Shown: piece by piece, positions 35,268 through 43,827 of the stretch
Layout: every line of letters starts with the position of its first letter
Position numbering within the stretch: position 1 is the first letter of the stretch
Source: an uncultured Parvularculaceae bacterium
GTDB lineage: Bacteria; Pseudomonadota; Alphaproteobacteria; Caulobacterales; Parvularculaceae
NCBI GenBank assembly: GCA_947259375.1
Contig: CAMYLZ010000027.1
Coordinates: forward strand, 62,001-126,000
Reading direction: 5' to 3'
Length of the DNA: 64,000 nt
Program-made: the position numbers and the translations under genes
Notes under the pieces: generated by a model
Told to the model about the DNA's origin: nothing
The model's input: the letters and a program-made list of their open reading frames with translations, nothing else
The model's database searches: none

Positions 35268-36160
35268 TAGCGGCCTTGGAGATCGCTAAGCCGCGCTGTC
35301 TGGCGAATCTGGGCGCTGTTCTCGGCGAAGGGCCGCTTTGTGATCCGCGAGACGGCGCGCTCTATTCGCTGGACATCAAAGGCGGGAAATTATTCCGTAC
35401 TGACCTGGTTACGGAAGAATCACATGCCATTCCGGCGCCCGGCATGGTGAGCGCGCTTGGACTGGCGCAATCGGGCGGGCTCATCTGTGCCATGGGCGCC
35501 GGGTTCGCGCATCTCACGATCGCGAACAACAAGGCGTCGTTCACGTCGATCGCGGATCCTGAAAAACACTTGCCCGGCAACAGATTCAATGACGGCAAAG
35601 TCGATCCCGCAGGCGGCTTCTGGGCGGGGACGATGGATAACTCAGAAGCCGCAACCACGGGCGCTTGGTGGCGCCTGGCGCTTGATGGCGCCGTCACGAA
35701 AATCGACGACGGTTATCGCGTCACTAATGGTCCGGCCTTTGATGCGGCGCGGGCGCGCGTATTTCTTACGGATTCGGCGAGGCAGACGGTATTCGTCGCG
35801 CAAACAGACGGCGCCGCCATTTCAGAAAAGCGTGTTTTTTTGCAGTTCGGCGATGGAGACGGTTACCCTGACGGGATGGAAGTCGACGCCGATGGGTGCT
35901 TGTGGATCGCTTTCTGGGACGGTTGGTCGGTGCGGCGATATTCTCCTGACGGCGACCTTCTGGCCGAGGCTCGATTGCCTGTCCCGCGCCCGACCAGCAT
36001 CGCCCTGGCGGCCGGCAAACTGTTCGTAACATCGGCTTCGATCGGACTTGATGAGAAAGCGATTGACGACGCGCCGCTTTCGGGCGGGCTGTTTTGCTTC
36101 GACCTGTCGCGCAACATTGATAGCCCGGTTCGTTACTTTGACGATGCTGAATTGGAGTAA
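35264..36160 (+). CDS. SMP-30/gluconolactonase-family lactonase
   Basis: Six-bladed beta-propeller lactonase of 298 residues. Early LGEGPLCDPRDGALYSLDIKGG has the metal-binding Glu. NRFNDGKVDPAGGFWAGTMD has the Asn and Asp ligands, and TNGPAFD and YPDGMEVDADGCLW complete the pattern. Family members hydrolyse sugar lactones such as gluconolactone or arabinolactone. It ends the five-gene operon with a 4-base overlap at its start, and its 3' end overlaps the convergent fcl gene by 28 bases. It would hydrolyse a lactone made by one of the two dehydrogenases upstream. Confidence 0.9.
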   Translation: MIAALEIAKPRCLANLGAVLGEGPLCDPRDGALYSLDIKGGKLFRTDLVTEESHAIPAPGMVSALGLAQSGGLICAMGAGFAHLTIANNKASFTSIADPEKHLPGNRFNDGKVDPAGGFWAGTMDNSEAATTGAWWRLALDGAVTKIDDGYRVTNGPAFDAARARVFLTDSARQTVFVAQTDGAAISEKRVFLQFGDGDGYPDGMEVDADGCLWIAFWDGWSVRRYSPDGDLLAEARLPVPRPTSIALAAGKLFVTSASIGLDEKAIDDAPLSGGLFCFDLSRNIDSPVRYFDDAELE

Positions 36161-37089
36161 TTTTCAAATACCTTTTTCAGCCCTTCTTCAAGCGATATGC
36201 GGGGACGCCAGCCAAGCGCGCGCAATTTGTCGCCAGACATGAGTTTGCGCGGCGTGCCGTCCGGCTTAGTACGGTCGAACTTTAGATCGCCCGTCAATCC
36301 GGCGATATTTGAAATTATTTCCGCGACTTCGCGGATCGTTATGTCTGCGCCCGAGCCGACATTGATCGGCGCGCTTTCGGAATAATTCTTCATCAAGAAT
36401 ATGAGCGCGTCCGCGCAGTCATCGACATGCAAAAATTCCCGGCGCGGGTCGCCGGAGCCCCAGATTTCGATGTAGTCGTCACCGCGTGTCCTGGACTCAT
36501 AGGCCTTGCGGATTAAAGCGGGCAAGACATGACTTGACTGCAAATTATAATTGTCTCCCGGCCCATAAAGATTTGTCGGCATTGCCGAGATAAAGTCCGC
36601 GCCATGTTGTTTGCGAAAGGCCTGGCAGAGCTTGATTCCGGCGATTTTTGCGATGGCGTACCACTCATTGGTCGGCTCAAGCGGCCCAGTCAGTAGGCTG
36701 TCTTCTGTGATCGGCTGTATCGCCATGCGTGGATAAATGCACGATGAGCCGAGAAACAAAAGTTTTTCGACGCCAGCATTGAACGACGCTCGAATGACAT
36801 TCGCCTCGATCATCAAATTGTCATAAAGAAAATCCGCTGGGTGCGTATCATTGGCGAGAATACCGCCAACTTTGGCCGCGGCGACAAAGACCGCATCGGG
36901 TCGCTCGGCGCGCACCCAATCTTCGACCGCCGTCTGGCGCATGAGGTCAAGTTCGCTGCGCGGCGCCGTCAGCACCGCTGCGCAACCTTCTTGCGCCAGC
37001 CTGCACGTGATCGCGGCGCCGACCATGCCGCGATGTCCCGCTACCCAAACGCGTTTGCCTTCAAGGCTGTATGGCAAGGTATTAAACAC
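36133..37089 (-). CDS. fcl: GDP-L-fucose synthase
   Basis: Epimerase/reductase of 318 residues making GDP-L-fucose from GDP-4-keto-6-deoxy-mannose with [19 protein letters not shown] is the NADP motif and GSSCIYPR the Ser of the active site. [14 protein letters not shown] gives Tyr and Lys, and [10 protein letters not shown] follows. It overlaps the gmd stop by 8 bases, so the two enzymes should be made together. It follows the GDP-mannose route supplied by manC. Confidence 0.93.
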   Translation of the reverse strand: MFNTLPYSLEGKRVWVAGHRGMVGAAITCRLAQEGCAAVLTAPRSELDLMRQTAVEDWVRAERPDAVFVAAAKVGGILANDTHPADFLYDNLMIEANVIRASFNAGVEKLLFLGSSCIYPRMAIQPITEDSLLTGPLEPTNEWYAIAKIAGIKLCQAFRKQHGADFISAMPTNLYGPGDNYNLQSSHVLPALIRKAYESRTRGDDYIEIWGSGDPRREFLHVDDCADALIFLMKNYSESAPINVGSGADITIREVAEIISNIAGLTGDLKFDRTKPDGTPRKLMSGDKLRALGWRPRISLEEGLKKVFENYSNSASSK

Positions 37090-38134
37090 GGCTGGCGTTT
37101 TCGATGGCGTTGATGTCTTCGGTCACCATTTCACCAACAAGCTCGTCAAAGCTGGTCTGATGGACCCAACCGAGTTTTTCTTTTGCTTTGCGGGGGTCGG
37201 CGACAAGCAGGTCGACCTCAGTGGGGCGAAAATATTTTGGGTCTATCCTGACAAGCGTTTCGCCCGAGGCGCGATCGACGCCGGTCTCGTCTTTGCCTTC
37301 GCCGCGCCAGTCAATGTTGATCCCGGCATTCTTGAAAGCCAGCTCCGCAAATTCGCGTACGGTGTGTTTCTCACCGGTACCAAGGACATAATCGTCTGGT
37401 TTTGCCTGTTGCAGGATCAGCCACATTCCTTCGACGTAATCTCGCGCATGCCCCCAATCGCGCTCCGCATCCAGATTGCCGAGATATAGGCAGGACTGTT
37501 TCGCCGCCTTGATAGCGGCGACGGCGCGCGTAATTTTGCGCGTTACGAAAGTTTCGCCGCGCAAAGGGCTCTCGTGGTTGAACAAAATACCGTTGGATGC
37601 GTGAATGCCGTAAGCTTCACGGTAGTTAATTGTGATCCAGTAGCCATAGAGCTTCGCGGCGCCGTATGGCGAGCGCGGATAGAAGGGCGTTTTTTCAGAT
37701 TGCGGAACTTCCTGCGCCAACCCGTAAAGCTCTGACGTCGACGCCTGATAGAAACGCGTTTTTTCTTCCATTTTCAAAATTCGGACGCCTTCCAGAAGAC
37801 GCAATACGCCGAGTGCGTCCGAATTTGCCGTATATTCCGGTGTTTCAAAGCTTACTTGTACATGGCTTTGGGCGCCGAGATTGTAGATCTCGTCCGGTTG
37901 CGTTTCTTGGAGCAGACGAACGAGATTGGTGGCGTCCGTAAGGTCTCCATAATGCATGAAAAAGTTTGTCGACGTTTCATGCGGATCTTGGTAGATGCTA
38001 TCAACGCGGGCCGTGTTGAATGACGAAGAACGCCGCTTTACGCCGTGTACTTCATACCCTTTTGACAAAAGGAGCCGAGCGAGATAAGCGCCGTCCTGAC
38101 CCGTGACGCCCGTTATCAGCGCTGTTTTCTTCAC
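37082..38134 (-). CDS. gmd: GDP-mannose 4,6-dehydratase
   Basis: 350 residues from the GTG at 38134, which has GGGAG 7 bases upstream; the longer frame to 38209 lacks such a site. [19 protein letters not shown] is the family's NADP start, followed by [12 protein letters not shown] and [13 protein letters not shown]. The active-site QASTSELYG holds Thr and Glu, with Tyr in [14 protein letters not shown]. It converts GDP-mannose to GDP-4-keto-6-deoxymannose and is coupled to fcl. Confidence 0.95.
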   Translation of the reverse strand: MKKTALITGVTGQDGAYLARLLLSKGYEVHGVKRRSSSFNTARVDSIYQDPHETSTNFFMHYGDLTDATNLVRLLQETQPDEIYNLGAQSHVQVSFETPEYTANSDALGVLRLLEGVRILKMEEKTRFYQASTSELYGLAQEVPQSEKTPFYPRSPYGAAKLYGYWITINYREAYGIHASNGILFNHESPLRGETFVTRKITRAVAAIKAAKQSCLYLGNLDAERDWGHARDYVEGMWLILQQAKPDDYVLGTGEKHTVREFAELAFKNAGINIDWRGEGKDETGVDRASGETLVRIDPKYFRPTEVDLLVADPRKAKEKLGWVHQTSFDELVGEMVTEDINAIENASRV

Positions 38135-38165
38135 TTTTAAGCTCCCGTTGTTTTGCCAATTGACC

Positions 38166-39233
38166 TTAAGAGATTGATAGGTGGGACAGCAATGCCTGCC
38201 TTCCGCCATTGTTTTTGATCGTTAGAATGACGATTTCGGCGCTTTCCGCCGGTTTGTCGAGAATGAGCGATAACTTGCCGCCCTCAATAATGCATGCACC
38301 GCCATGGGACGGCGAAGACAGCACTACATCGCGAGGAGCCTTGATGAAATCAGCTTCGATTCGCGATAGTCGGCCGCCAAAGCGAACGAGAGGAATGTTT
38401 GCGGCGTCAACAATTTCGCCATTGCGGCCGAGGCCCTGGATGACCGAACCTGTTTTGAATATGAATCGGCGCAGCGAGCGCGCCAGCGTGCCTGGCAGGA
38501 CATATTCGAACAAATGATGGAATGTAAAACCGAGTTTGCTTTTTAATCTTTGGAGCGGTGATGCATTCTGGTTGATGATGCGGTTGAGCTCCTTGCGGCG
38601 GGCGAAGTTAAAGCCGCCGGTTTTTGCGTGGCGGGTCCAAAGAACGCGCGAGAGGGTTTTATCAATGAAGTCGAATTTCGCGCCGCCGCGCCATAGCCGC
38701 ACCCAAAGGTCCCAGTCCATTGTATAGTGTAAGTCAGCATCAAGTCCGCCGACGCGCTCGTAGAAATCGCGCTTGAAAAAACACGATGGTTGCGAAATGA
38801 CGTCGCCGAAAAGCAGCCTTTCGGAAGGCGTTTCCACTGCCCAGTGATAACCGGTCACTTGGTTATCATCATTGATAATGACTGTGTGGCCGCAAACCAC
38901 GTCAGGTTGGGCCGCGCTTTCAAAATGTTGCACCGCAGCCGCCAGCGCATCCGGGTAGAGCGCGTCATCAGCGTTTAGCCAGCCCAGGATATCGCCGGGT
39001 GCGTTCCGCCACCCCTCCAAAATTGCATCTGATTGGCCGTTATCCGGTCCGTGCCGGCGGTAGACGAACAGCCCGGCAAATCGGTCAGCGACTTCGGCGA
39101 CGCGCGCATCGCCGGAGGCGTCAAGCAGTGCGACGCGTGGCTTCGGTGACTGGATTGAGAGGCTTTCGAAGCATTCGGCCAGTAGCGGATGATACGCGCC
39201 GATCGGAACGGAAATGGTAAATGTCGGCGACAT
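38166..39233 (-). CDS. Glycosyltransferase, GT2
   Basis: 355 residues. Residues 5-225 form a GT-A domain: [44 protein letters not shown] (the DXD-like site) and [18 protein letters not shown]. The remaining third has no clear likeness and includes a basic stretch near residue 270 that may attach to the membrane. The ATG at 39233 is chosen because homology begins there. It lies between rfbC and gmd on the same strand and may transfer fucose or a dTDP-sugar; that is a guess. Confidence 0.82.
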   Translation of the reverse strand: MSPTFTISVPIGAYHPLLAECFESLSIQSPKPRVALLDASGDARVAEVADRFAGLFVYRRHGPDNGQSDAILEGWRNAPGDILGWLNADDALYPDALAAAVQHFESAAQPDVVCGHTVIINDDNQVTGYHWAVETPSERLLFGDVISQPSCFFKRDFYERVGGLDADLHYTMDWDLWVRLWRGGAKFDFIDKTLSRVLWTRHAKTGGFNFARRKELNRIINQNASPLQRLKSKLGFTFHHLFEYVLPGTLARSLRRFIFKTGSVIQGLGRNGEIVDAANIPLVRFGGRLSRIEADFIKAPRDVVLSSPSHGGACIIEGGKLSLILDKPAESAEIVILTIKNNGGRQALLSHLSIS

Positions 39234-39273
39234 AACTCGTAACGGCCCTTCTGTGCGCGTCTGTGAATAATAG

Positions 39274-39825
39274 CTAAAATGGTGAGCGGAAATCGCTCCA
39301 GCATAGCGCGGTTGCATCTTTTTCTGAAAGTACCGCCTTGCTTTGATCAACGCCCCACTCGACGCCTAGGTCTGGATCGTCCCATTTCACCGACCCGTCG
39401 CTGCCGCCGTCGTAGAACGCGTCGACTTTATAAGCGACTTCCGTATCGGGGGCGAGCGTAACGAACCCATGCAGAAATCCCTTGGGGACGAAGAGCTGAA
39501 CGCCGTTCTCCGCCGAAAGCTCGGCCTTCACCCACTGGCCAAATGAGGGCGAGCTTTTCCTTGCGTCGACGGCGACATCAATAATCGCGCCGCGCAGGAC
39601 CCGCACCAGTTTCGCCTGAGCGTACGGCGGCGCCTGGAAATGCAGGCCGCGCACTGTGCCGCGCTTTGCGGAATAGGATTGGTTGTCCTGAACAAATTCG
39701 CACCCAATGCCGGCCGCCTTGAAAGCGCGGGCATTGTAGGTCTCTGAGAAAAAGCCCCGATCATCGGAAAACCGGCGCGGCGTGATCAGCTTGACTTCCG
39801 GTATGGCGAGCGCCGCGACTTCCAT
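39274..39825 (-). CDS. rfbC: dTDP-4-dehydrorhamnose 3,5-epimerase
   Basis: Cupin-fold epimerase of 183 residues. RFSDDRGFFSETYNARAF, the catalytic His of RGLHFQAPPYAQAKLVRV, DVAVDARKSSPSFG and FVPKGFLHGFVTL are the full family pattern. The ATG at 39825 has AGGGATT upstream. The partner genes rfbA, rfbB and rfbD are not in the window, so dTDP-rhamnose or a related dTDP sugar must rely on genes elsewhere. Confidence 0.93.
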   Translation of the reverse strand: MEVAALAIPEVKLITPRRFSDDRGFFSETYNARAFKAAGIGCEFVQDNQSYSAKRGTVRGLHFQAPPYAQAKLVRVLRGAIIDVAVDARKSSPSFGQWVKAELSAENGVQLFVPKGFLHGFVTLAPDTEVAYKVDAFYDGGSDGSVKWDDPDLGVEWGVDQSKAVLSEKDATALCWSDFRSPF

Positions 39826-39982
39826 GATTGAATCCCTTTTTGATTTCGCGGTGTTGATCAAGACGACGTCACGCGGTTTTGCAAGAGCCCTTATCGGCTT
39901 GTCGGGCGGCGCCCAACGATTCCAGGTGATTGACAGCCGGTTTCCACAGCGCGATTGCGGAAAAATCGGCTCATCCGAGAAC

Positions 39983-40030
39983 CTACTCTATCTTGCGTGC
40001 GCGGCAAAAATGAGACACAAGATAGGGTAG
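39983..40030 (+). promoter_or_regulatory. Twin NrdR-like boxes upstream of nrdB
   Basis: Two 16-base elements lie at 39983-39998 (CTACTCTATCTTGCGT) and 40015-40030 (ACACAAGATAGGGTAG). The second, read in reverse complement, matches the first at 14 of 16 positions. They begin 32 bases apart, about three helical turns. NrdR, the ribonucleotide reductase repressor, is known to bind such paired boxes. Match to the box and to the spacing is good by eye. The location, 51 bases before the nrdB ATG, supports repression of this gene. Confidence 0.65.
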
Positions 40031-40080
40031 GAACATGCGCGATTCTCGCGGCCTTCCCTCAGCAAATCAGGACGCCAGAC

Positions 40081-41121
40081 ATGCTCGATGCAGCCGAAAC
40101 GAACCCATCTCTTCCGGGGCTTTTGACGCCGTCATTCGCTTACAAGCCGTTTCGCTATCCTTGGGCTTATGAATTCTGGAAGCGTCAGCAGCAGGTCCAC
40201 TGGATGCCGGAAGAAGTGCCGCTTGGCGAGGACTGCAAGGACTGGGCGAATAACCTTGATGACGCTGAGCGCAACTTGCTGACCCAGATTTTCCGTTTCT
40301 TCACCCAGTCCGATATTGAGGTGAACGACAATTATATGGAGCGCTACGCCCGCGTCTTCAAACCGACTGAAGTCAAGATGATGCTGTCGGCGTTTTCCAA
40401 CATGGAGACCATTCACGTCGCGGCGTATGCGCTGTTGCTTGAGACCATTGGCATGCCGGATTCGGAATTCTCTGCGTTTCTCGAATATGAAGCGATGCGC
40501 GACAAGCACGACTTCATGCAGAAATTTGGCGTTGAAACAAACGAAGACATTGCGCGCACGCTGGCGATGTTCGGCGCCTTTACAGAAGGGCTGCAGCTCT
40601 TCGCGTCTTTCGCCATGCTGATGAATTTCCCGCGCTTCAACAAAATGAAGGGCATGGGCCAGATCATTACCTGGTCGATTCGCGATGAGTCGCTGCATTG
40701 CGAGGGCATGGTCAAGCTTTACCATGCATTCGCGCGCGAGACGGGGTGCGTCACGCAGGCTGTCGCCGACGACATTGTCGAGTGCTGCAGAACCGTTGTC
40801 GGGCTTGAGGACAAGTTTATCGATCTTGCTTTCGAAATGGGGCCCGTGCAGGGCATGACCGCAGACGATATCAAGCAATATATCCGTTACATTGCTGACT
40901 GGCGTCTCGGCCAGCTTGATCTGCCGAAACTTTATGGTGTTGAGAAGCACCCGCTGCCCTGGCTTACGGAAATCCTTAATGGCGTCGAGCACGCGAACTT
41001 TTTTGAAGCGCGCGCGACGGAATATTCCAAAGCCGCTACCAAAGGCGAATGGCATGGCGATGAAGGCGTTTGGTCGAATTTCGATCAGATGATGGTCAAG
41101 CGCAAAGCTGCAAACGCCTAA
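40081..41121 (+). CDS. nrdB: Ribonucleotide reductase class I beta subunit
   Basis: Small subunit holding the di-iron centre and tyrosyl radical, 346 residues. The ligands show: DIEVNDNYMERY, SNMETIHVAAY (Glu, then His three residues on and the radical Tyr seven on), TEGLQLFASF and RDESLHCEGM. That is a complete class Ia site. The ATG at 40081 is chosen since the longer frame to 39955 runs through the NrdR boxes. Its partner nrdA is not adjacent, an unusual location inside a glycan locus. Confidence 0.95.
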   Translation: MLDAAETNPSLPGLLTPSFAYKPFRYPWAYEFWKRQQQVHWMPEEVPLGEDCKDWANNLDDAERNLLTQIFRFFTQSDIEVNDNYMERYARVFKPTEVKMMLSAFSNMETIHVAAYALLLETIGMPDSEFSAFLEYEAMRDKHDFMQKFGVETNEDIARTLAMFGAFTEGLQLFASFAMLMNFPRFNKMKGMGQIITWSIRDESLHCEGMVKLYHAFARETGCVTQAVADDIVECCRTVVGLEDKFIDLAFEMGPVQGMTADDIKQYIRYIADWRLGQLDLPKLYGVEKHPLPWLTEILNGVEHANFFEARATEYSKAATKGEWHGDEGVWSNFDQMMVKRKAANA

Positions 41122-41166
41122 CGCCGAGCCGAAGAAATCATTATCTGAGTGATTTAAGCCCGAGGA

Positions 41167-42216
41167 TCAAAGCAGATCTTCGCGCCCGCGCTTTTTGAGC
41201 TCTTCGACAAGTGCGCGCACCTCTTGCGCCTGGTCGCGGCGGGCCACCAGCACCGCATCGCCCGTCGCCACGATGATCAGATTTTCGACGCCGACGGCGC
41301 CGACCACAGGCCCGTCTGAGCGGATCAGCACGTTCCGGCTGTCGTGAATCAGATGCGCCGCGTCAGCATCGCCCGTCACTTCGCTCCAACTGCCGATATC
41401 GCTCCAGCCTGCATCGACATCAGGGATGACGGCCGCATTGGCGGTTTTTTCCATGATCGCATAGTCGACGGAAATGCTGGGGCAGGCCGCAAAAGCGTCT
41501 TCGTCCAGGAGGCGCGCCTTGCCGGCCGCTTTGGCGTAATCAAGAGCGTTTTTCGCGGCCGTTAGGATTTCCGGATTGAGACGGGCGAATTCTTCAATCA
41601 TCGCCTCGGCGCTGAAAAGGAACAGGCCGCCATTCCAGAAATAGCCGCCTTCGCTGAGGTAATATCGTGCTGTTTCGGCGTCAGGTTTTTCCTTGAATGC
41701 GTCAATGCGGAAAGCGCCTGTCGCAACTTTATCCCCAGACTGAATATACCCATAACCGGTATGCGGATGGGCGGGTTTTATCCCGAATGTGACGATAAAG
41801 CCTTTTGCGGCGGCCTCGGCGCCAGAGATAACCGCGTTTCGAAATTTCTTGTTATCCGCAATATGATGGTCCGCAGGCGACAGAAAGGTGAGGGCGCCAG
41901 GGTTGTTCTTCGCCGTCCAAAGCGCAGCGACGGCGGCGACGGCGGCGGTGTTGCGTGCGCAAGGCTCGAGGATGATGTCGGCAACGCTGACGCCTATTTT
42001 CACCAGTTGCTCTTCAATAAGGCTTGCATGATCCTTACCTGCGATGATCAGCGGCGCAGAAAATTTATCGCCGCCATCAGACAATCTCAAAACCGTATCT
42101 TGAAACAGCGTACGTTGCGTCGCCAGCGACAGGAATTGCTTGGGCCGCGCCCGGCGCGACAATGGCCACAACCGCGCCCCCGAACCGCCCGACATGATCA
42201 CCGGTTGGATTTTCAT
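41167..42216 (-). CDS. manC: Mannose-1-phosphate guanylyltransferase
   Basis: Makes GDP-mannose, 349 residues. IMSGGSGARLWPLSR and the Lys of RPKQFL form the nucleotide site; EPCARNTAAVAAVAAL, SPADHHI and GYIQSG follow. The WSDIGSWSEV block near the end is typical. It lacks the C-terminal phosphomannose isomerase half of bifunctional ManC/AlgA enzymes. The isomerase step may come from the AGE-family gene that overlaps it by 4 bases. Product feeds gmd and fcl. Confidence 0.93.
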   Translation of the reverse strand: MKIQPVIMSGGSGARLWPLSRRARPKQFLSLATQRTLFQDTVLRLSDGGDKFSAPLIIAGKDHASLIEEQLVKIGVSVADIILEPCARNTAAVAAVAALWTAKNNPGALTFLSPADHHIADNKKFRNAVISGAEAAAKGFIVTFGIKPAHPHTGYGYIQSGDKVATGAFRIDAFKEKPDAETARYYLSEGGYFWNGGLFLFSAEAMIEEFARLNPEILTAAKNALDYAKAAGKARLLDEDAFAACPSISVDYAIMEKTANAAVIPDVDAGWSDIGSWSEVTGDADAAHLIHDSRNVLIRSDGPVVGAVGVENLIIVATGDAVLVARRDQAQEVRALVEELKKRGREDLL

Positions 42217-43364
42217 GAAGCCTCCTCGGCTGCAAATGTCCTGCTGACTTCCGCGACAGCCTCGTACACATGGTAAAGAATGCTCGCCGGCACGTCGCTT
42301 GCCGCCGGCGCGCCTTTCTCATCGAATTCGTCAACCCAGAGGCCCGGGCAGTCGACATCCAGATAAGTCGCGAACATGGCGCTAATCAATCCGGCAGCCT
42401 TTTCCCGAGCTTGCTCATCGCCTTCCGCGCCCTGAATGCAGCTTGCTTTTAGATATTCCGTTTGCGGCCAAAGACGTTTCGCACTTGCTTGTTGCAGGGC
42501 CTTGATATCGACCTGATTGGCGACAAAGCCGTGAAAATTCAAATCCTCGCCCATCCGCGCGCCATGAGCATAGAGCGTATTTCTCGCTTCTTTGAAATTG
42601 GCGCCGCTCAACCGTTCCCAAATACGTAACAGCCACGTCCACTCGAACATGTGTCCCGGTGCGATGTCGGTGTGGTGCGTATGTCGGCTCAAATCTTCAT
42701 TGAAATATTCGATAATGACGCCGTCAGACTCGTCGAAAAAAGCTGCAAAGCAATCCTTTATGATGATGCGTGCTTTTTGAAAGTAATGCTCGTCTTTGGT
42801 CGCCTGATAGAGCGCTATGAATGCTTCAAACAGATGCATATGCGGGTTTTGTCGGCGGGGCAGCTCTTTGTGGTTGCTTTCGAGCCACCCGCCATGCGGA
42901 GAAGCAAGCTCCCAATCGAGGAAATTAACGGTTCGTTGGGCGAGCGCCAATGCGCGTTCGTCTTTCGCGGCTTGCCATCGTGAGGCGCAGGCGAGCAACA
43001 GGAAGGCCTGATCATAAAGATCGCGACGGTCGTCGATGATGACGCCGTCGTCGTTAATGAGATGGGCGCAGCCGCGCGTGCCGTCTTCGGGGCATGCCTT
43101 TTCGAGAAGGTAACCGAAGCCTTCTGCAGCAAGCGCTTCGGCCCCGTCATGCCAGCCCATTATTCCGGCCTGTGAAAGCGTATGGATTTGGCGGGCTTGC
43201 ACCCGCACCCGCCGGGGACGGCTGCATGAAGGCGTTGCGTCGAAATTGAGCGCCTCATAAAACCCGCCGCGATGGTGATCGTAGCCGCGCTCTATCCACA
43301 ACGGCAAAGCGACGCTGACGAACCAACGCTCAAACCTTTTCCCTGCTTCCTGCAGCGTTCCCAT
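42213..43364 (-). CDS. AGE-family sugar epimerase/isomerase (possible mannose-6-phosphate isomerase)
   Basis: (alpha/alpha)6-barrel protein of 383 residues of the N-acylglucosamine 2-epimerase family. RGGFYEALNFD near the start, VRVQARQIHTLSQAG, an Arg/His-rich HLFEAFIALYQ and HTDIAPGHMFEWTWLLRI are typical. The ATG at 43364 is preferred to a TTG at 43376. The 4-base overlap with manC, which lacks its isomerase half, suggests it supplies mannose-6-phosphate or converts mannose; that is inference. Confidence 0.85.
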   Translation of the reverse strand: MGTLQEAGKRFERWFVSVALPLWIERGYDHHRGGFYEALNFDATPSCSRPRRVRVQARQIHTLSQAGIMGWHDGAEALAAEGFGYLLEKACPEDGTRGCAHLINDDGVIIDDRRDLYDQAFLLLACASRWQAAKDERALALAQRTVNFLDWELASPHGGWLESNHKELPRRQNPHMHLFEAFIALYQATKDEHYFQKARIIIKDCFAAFFDESDGVIIEYFNEDLSRHTHHTDIAPGHMFEWTWLLRIWERLSGANFKEARNTLYAHGARMGEDLNFHGFVANQVDIKALQQASAKRLWPQTEYLKASCIQGAEGDEQAREKAAGLISAMFATYLDVDCPGLWVDEFDEKGAPAASDVPASILYHVYEAVAEVSRTFAAEEAS

Positions 43365-43827
43365 TGACTTGCACAATCTGTGTTGGGGTTTCCTTCAATG
43401 GCTTTTAAATTCGCATGATGCGGCAAGGCAAACAAGCGTGCTGAGGCGCAAATGACCGGCTGGGCATGTTGGGTTCAGCGATGATGCGCTTATCGCTTCG
43501 CGAACGGGGCGCCGAGTTTTTTGCGCGGGGCGCGGTCATCAGCGGCATGGTTCAGCCATACCAGGCATTGGTTTCATCAGCTTCTATTCTATCGCTATGT
43601 ACCTGTTCCCCGCACGTGCCGGGACCGCCTCTTGCGGTCGCAGTCTCGGGCGCGTTATGGCGCCCGCCGATCATGACGGGTGTGACCGGCCGGGCGGCGC
43701 GCCGTTCGACACTATCGAGAGTTAGGTAATAATCGCCGAGAGATTGGGCCTTTGCCCGGCTAAAACCAACGGCGACCTGGCAGGTGTTGAGCATTTCTTG
43801 ACGCCGCCGCCGGTTGTAAATCAACCT
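43365..43827. other. 463-base gap with one weak frame
   Basis: Divided by a possible 80-codon minus-strand gene described separately. The rest, including the upstream region of the AGE-family gene, contains nothing I can name. A plus-strand frame at 43466-43729 mirrors the minus-strand one and is less convincing. Confidence 0.4.
43552..43794 (-). CDS. Short hypothetical protein, uncertain
   Basis: 80 codons, beginning MLNTCQVAVGFSRAKAQ. It has no signal peptide, membrane helix or motif that I recognise, and the putative start is preceded only by a weak AAGAA. It lies 34 bases downstream of the autotransporter-like gene stop on the same strand. It could be real, but an accidental frame in GC-rich DNA is as likely. 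Confidence 0.25.
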   Translation of the reverse strand: MLNTCQVAVGFSRAKAQSLGDYYLTLDSVERRAARPVTPVMIGGRHNAPETATARGGPGTCGEQVHSDRIEADETNAWYG

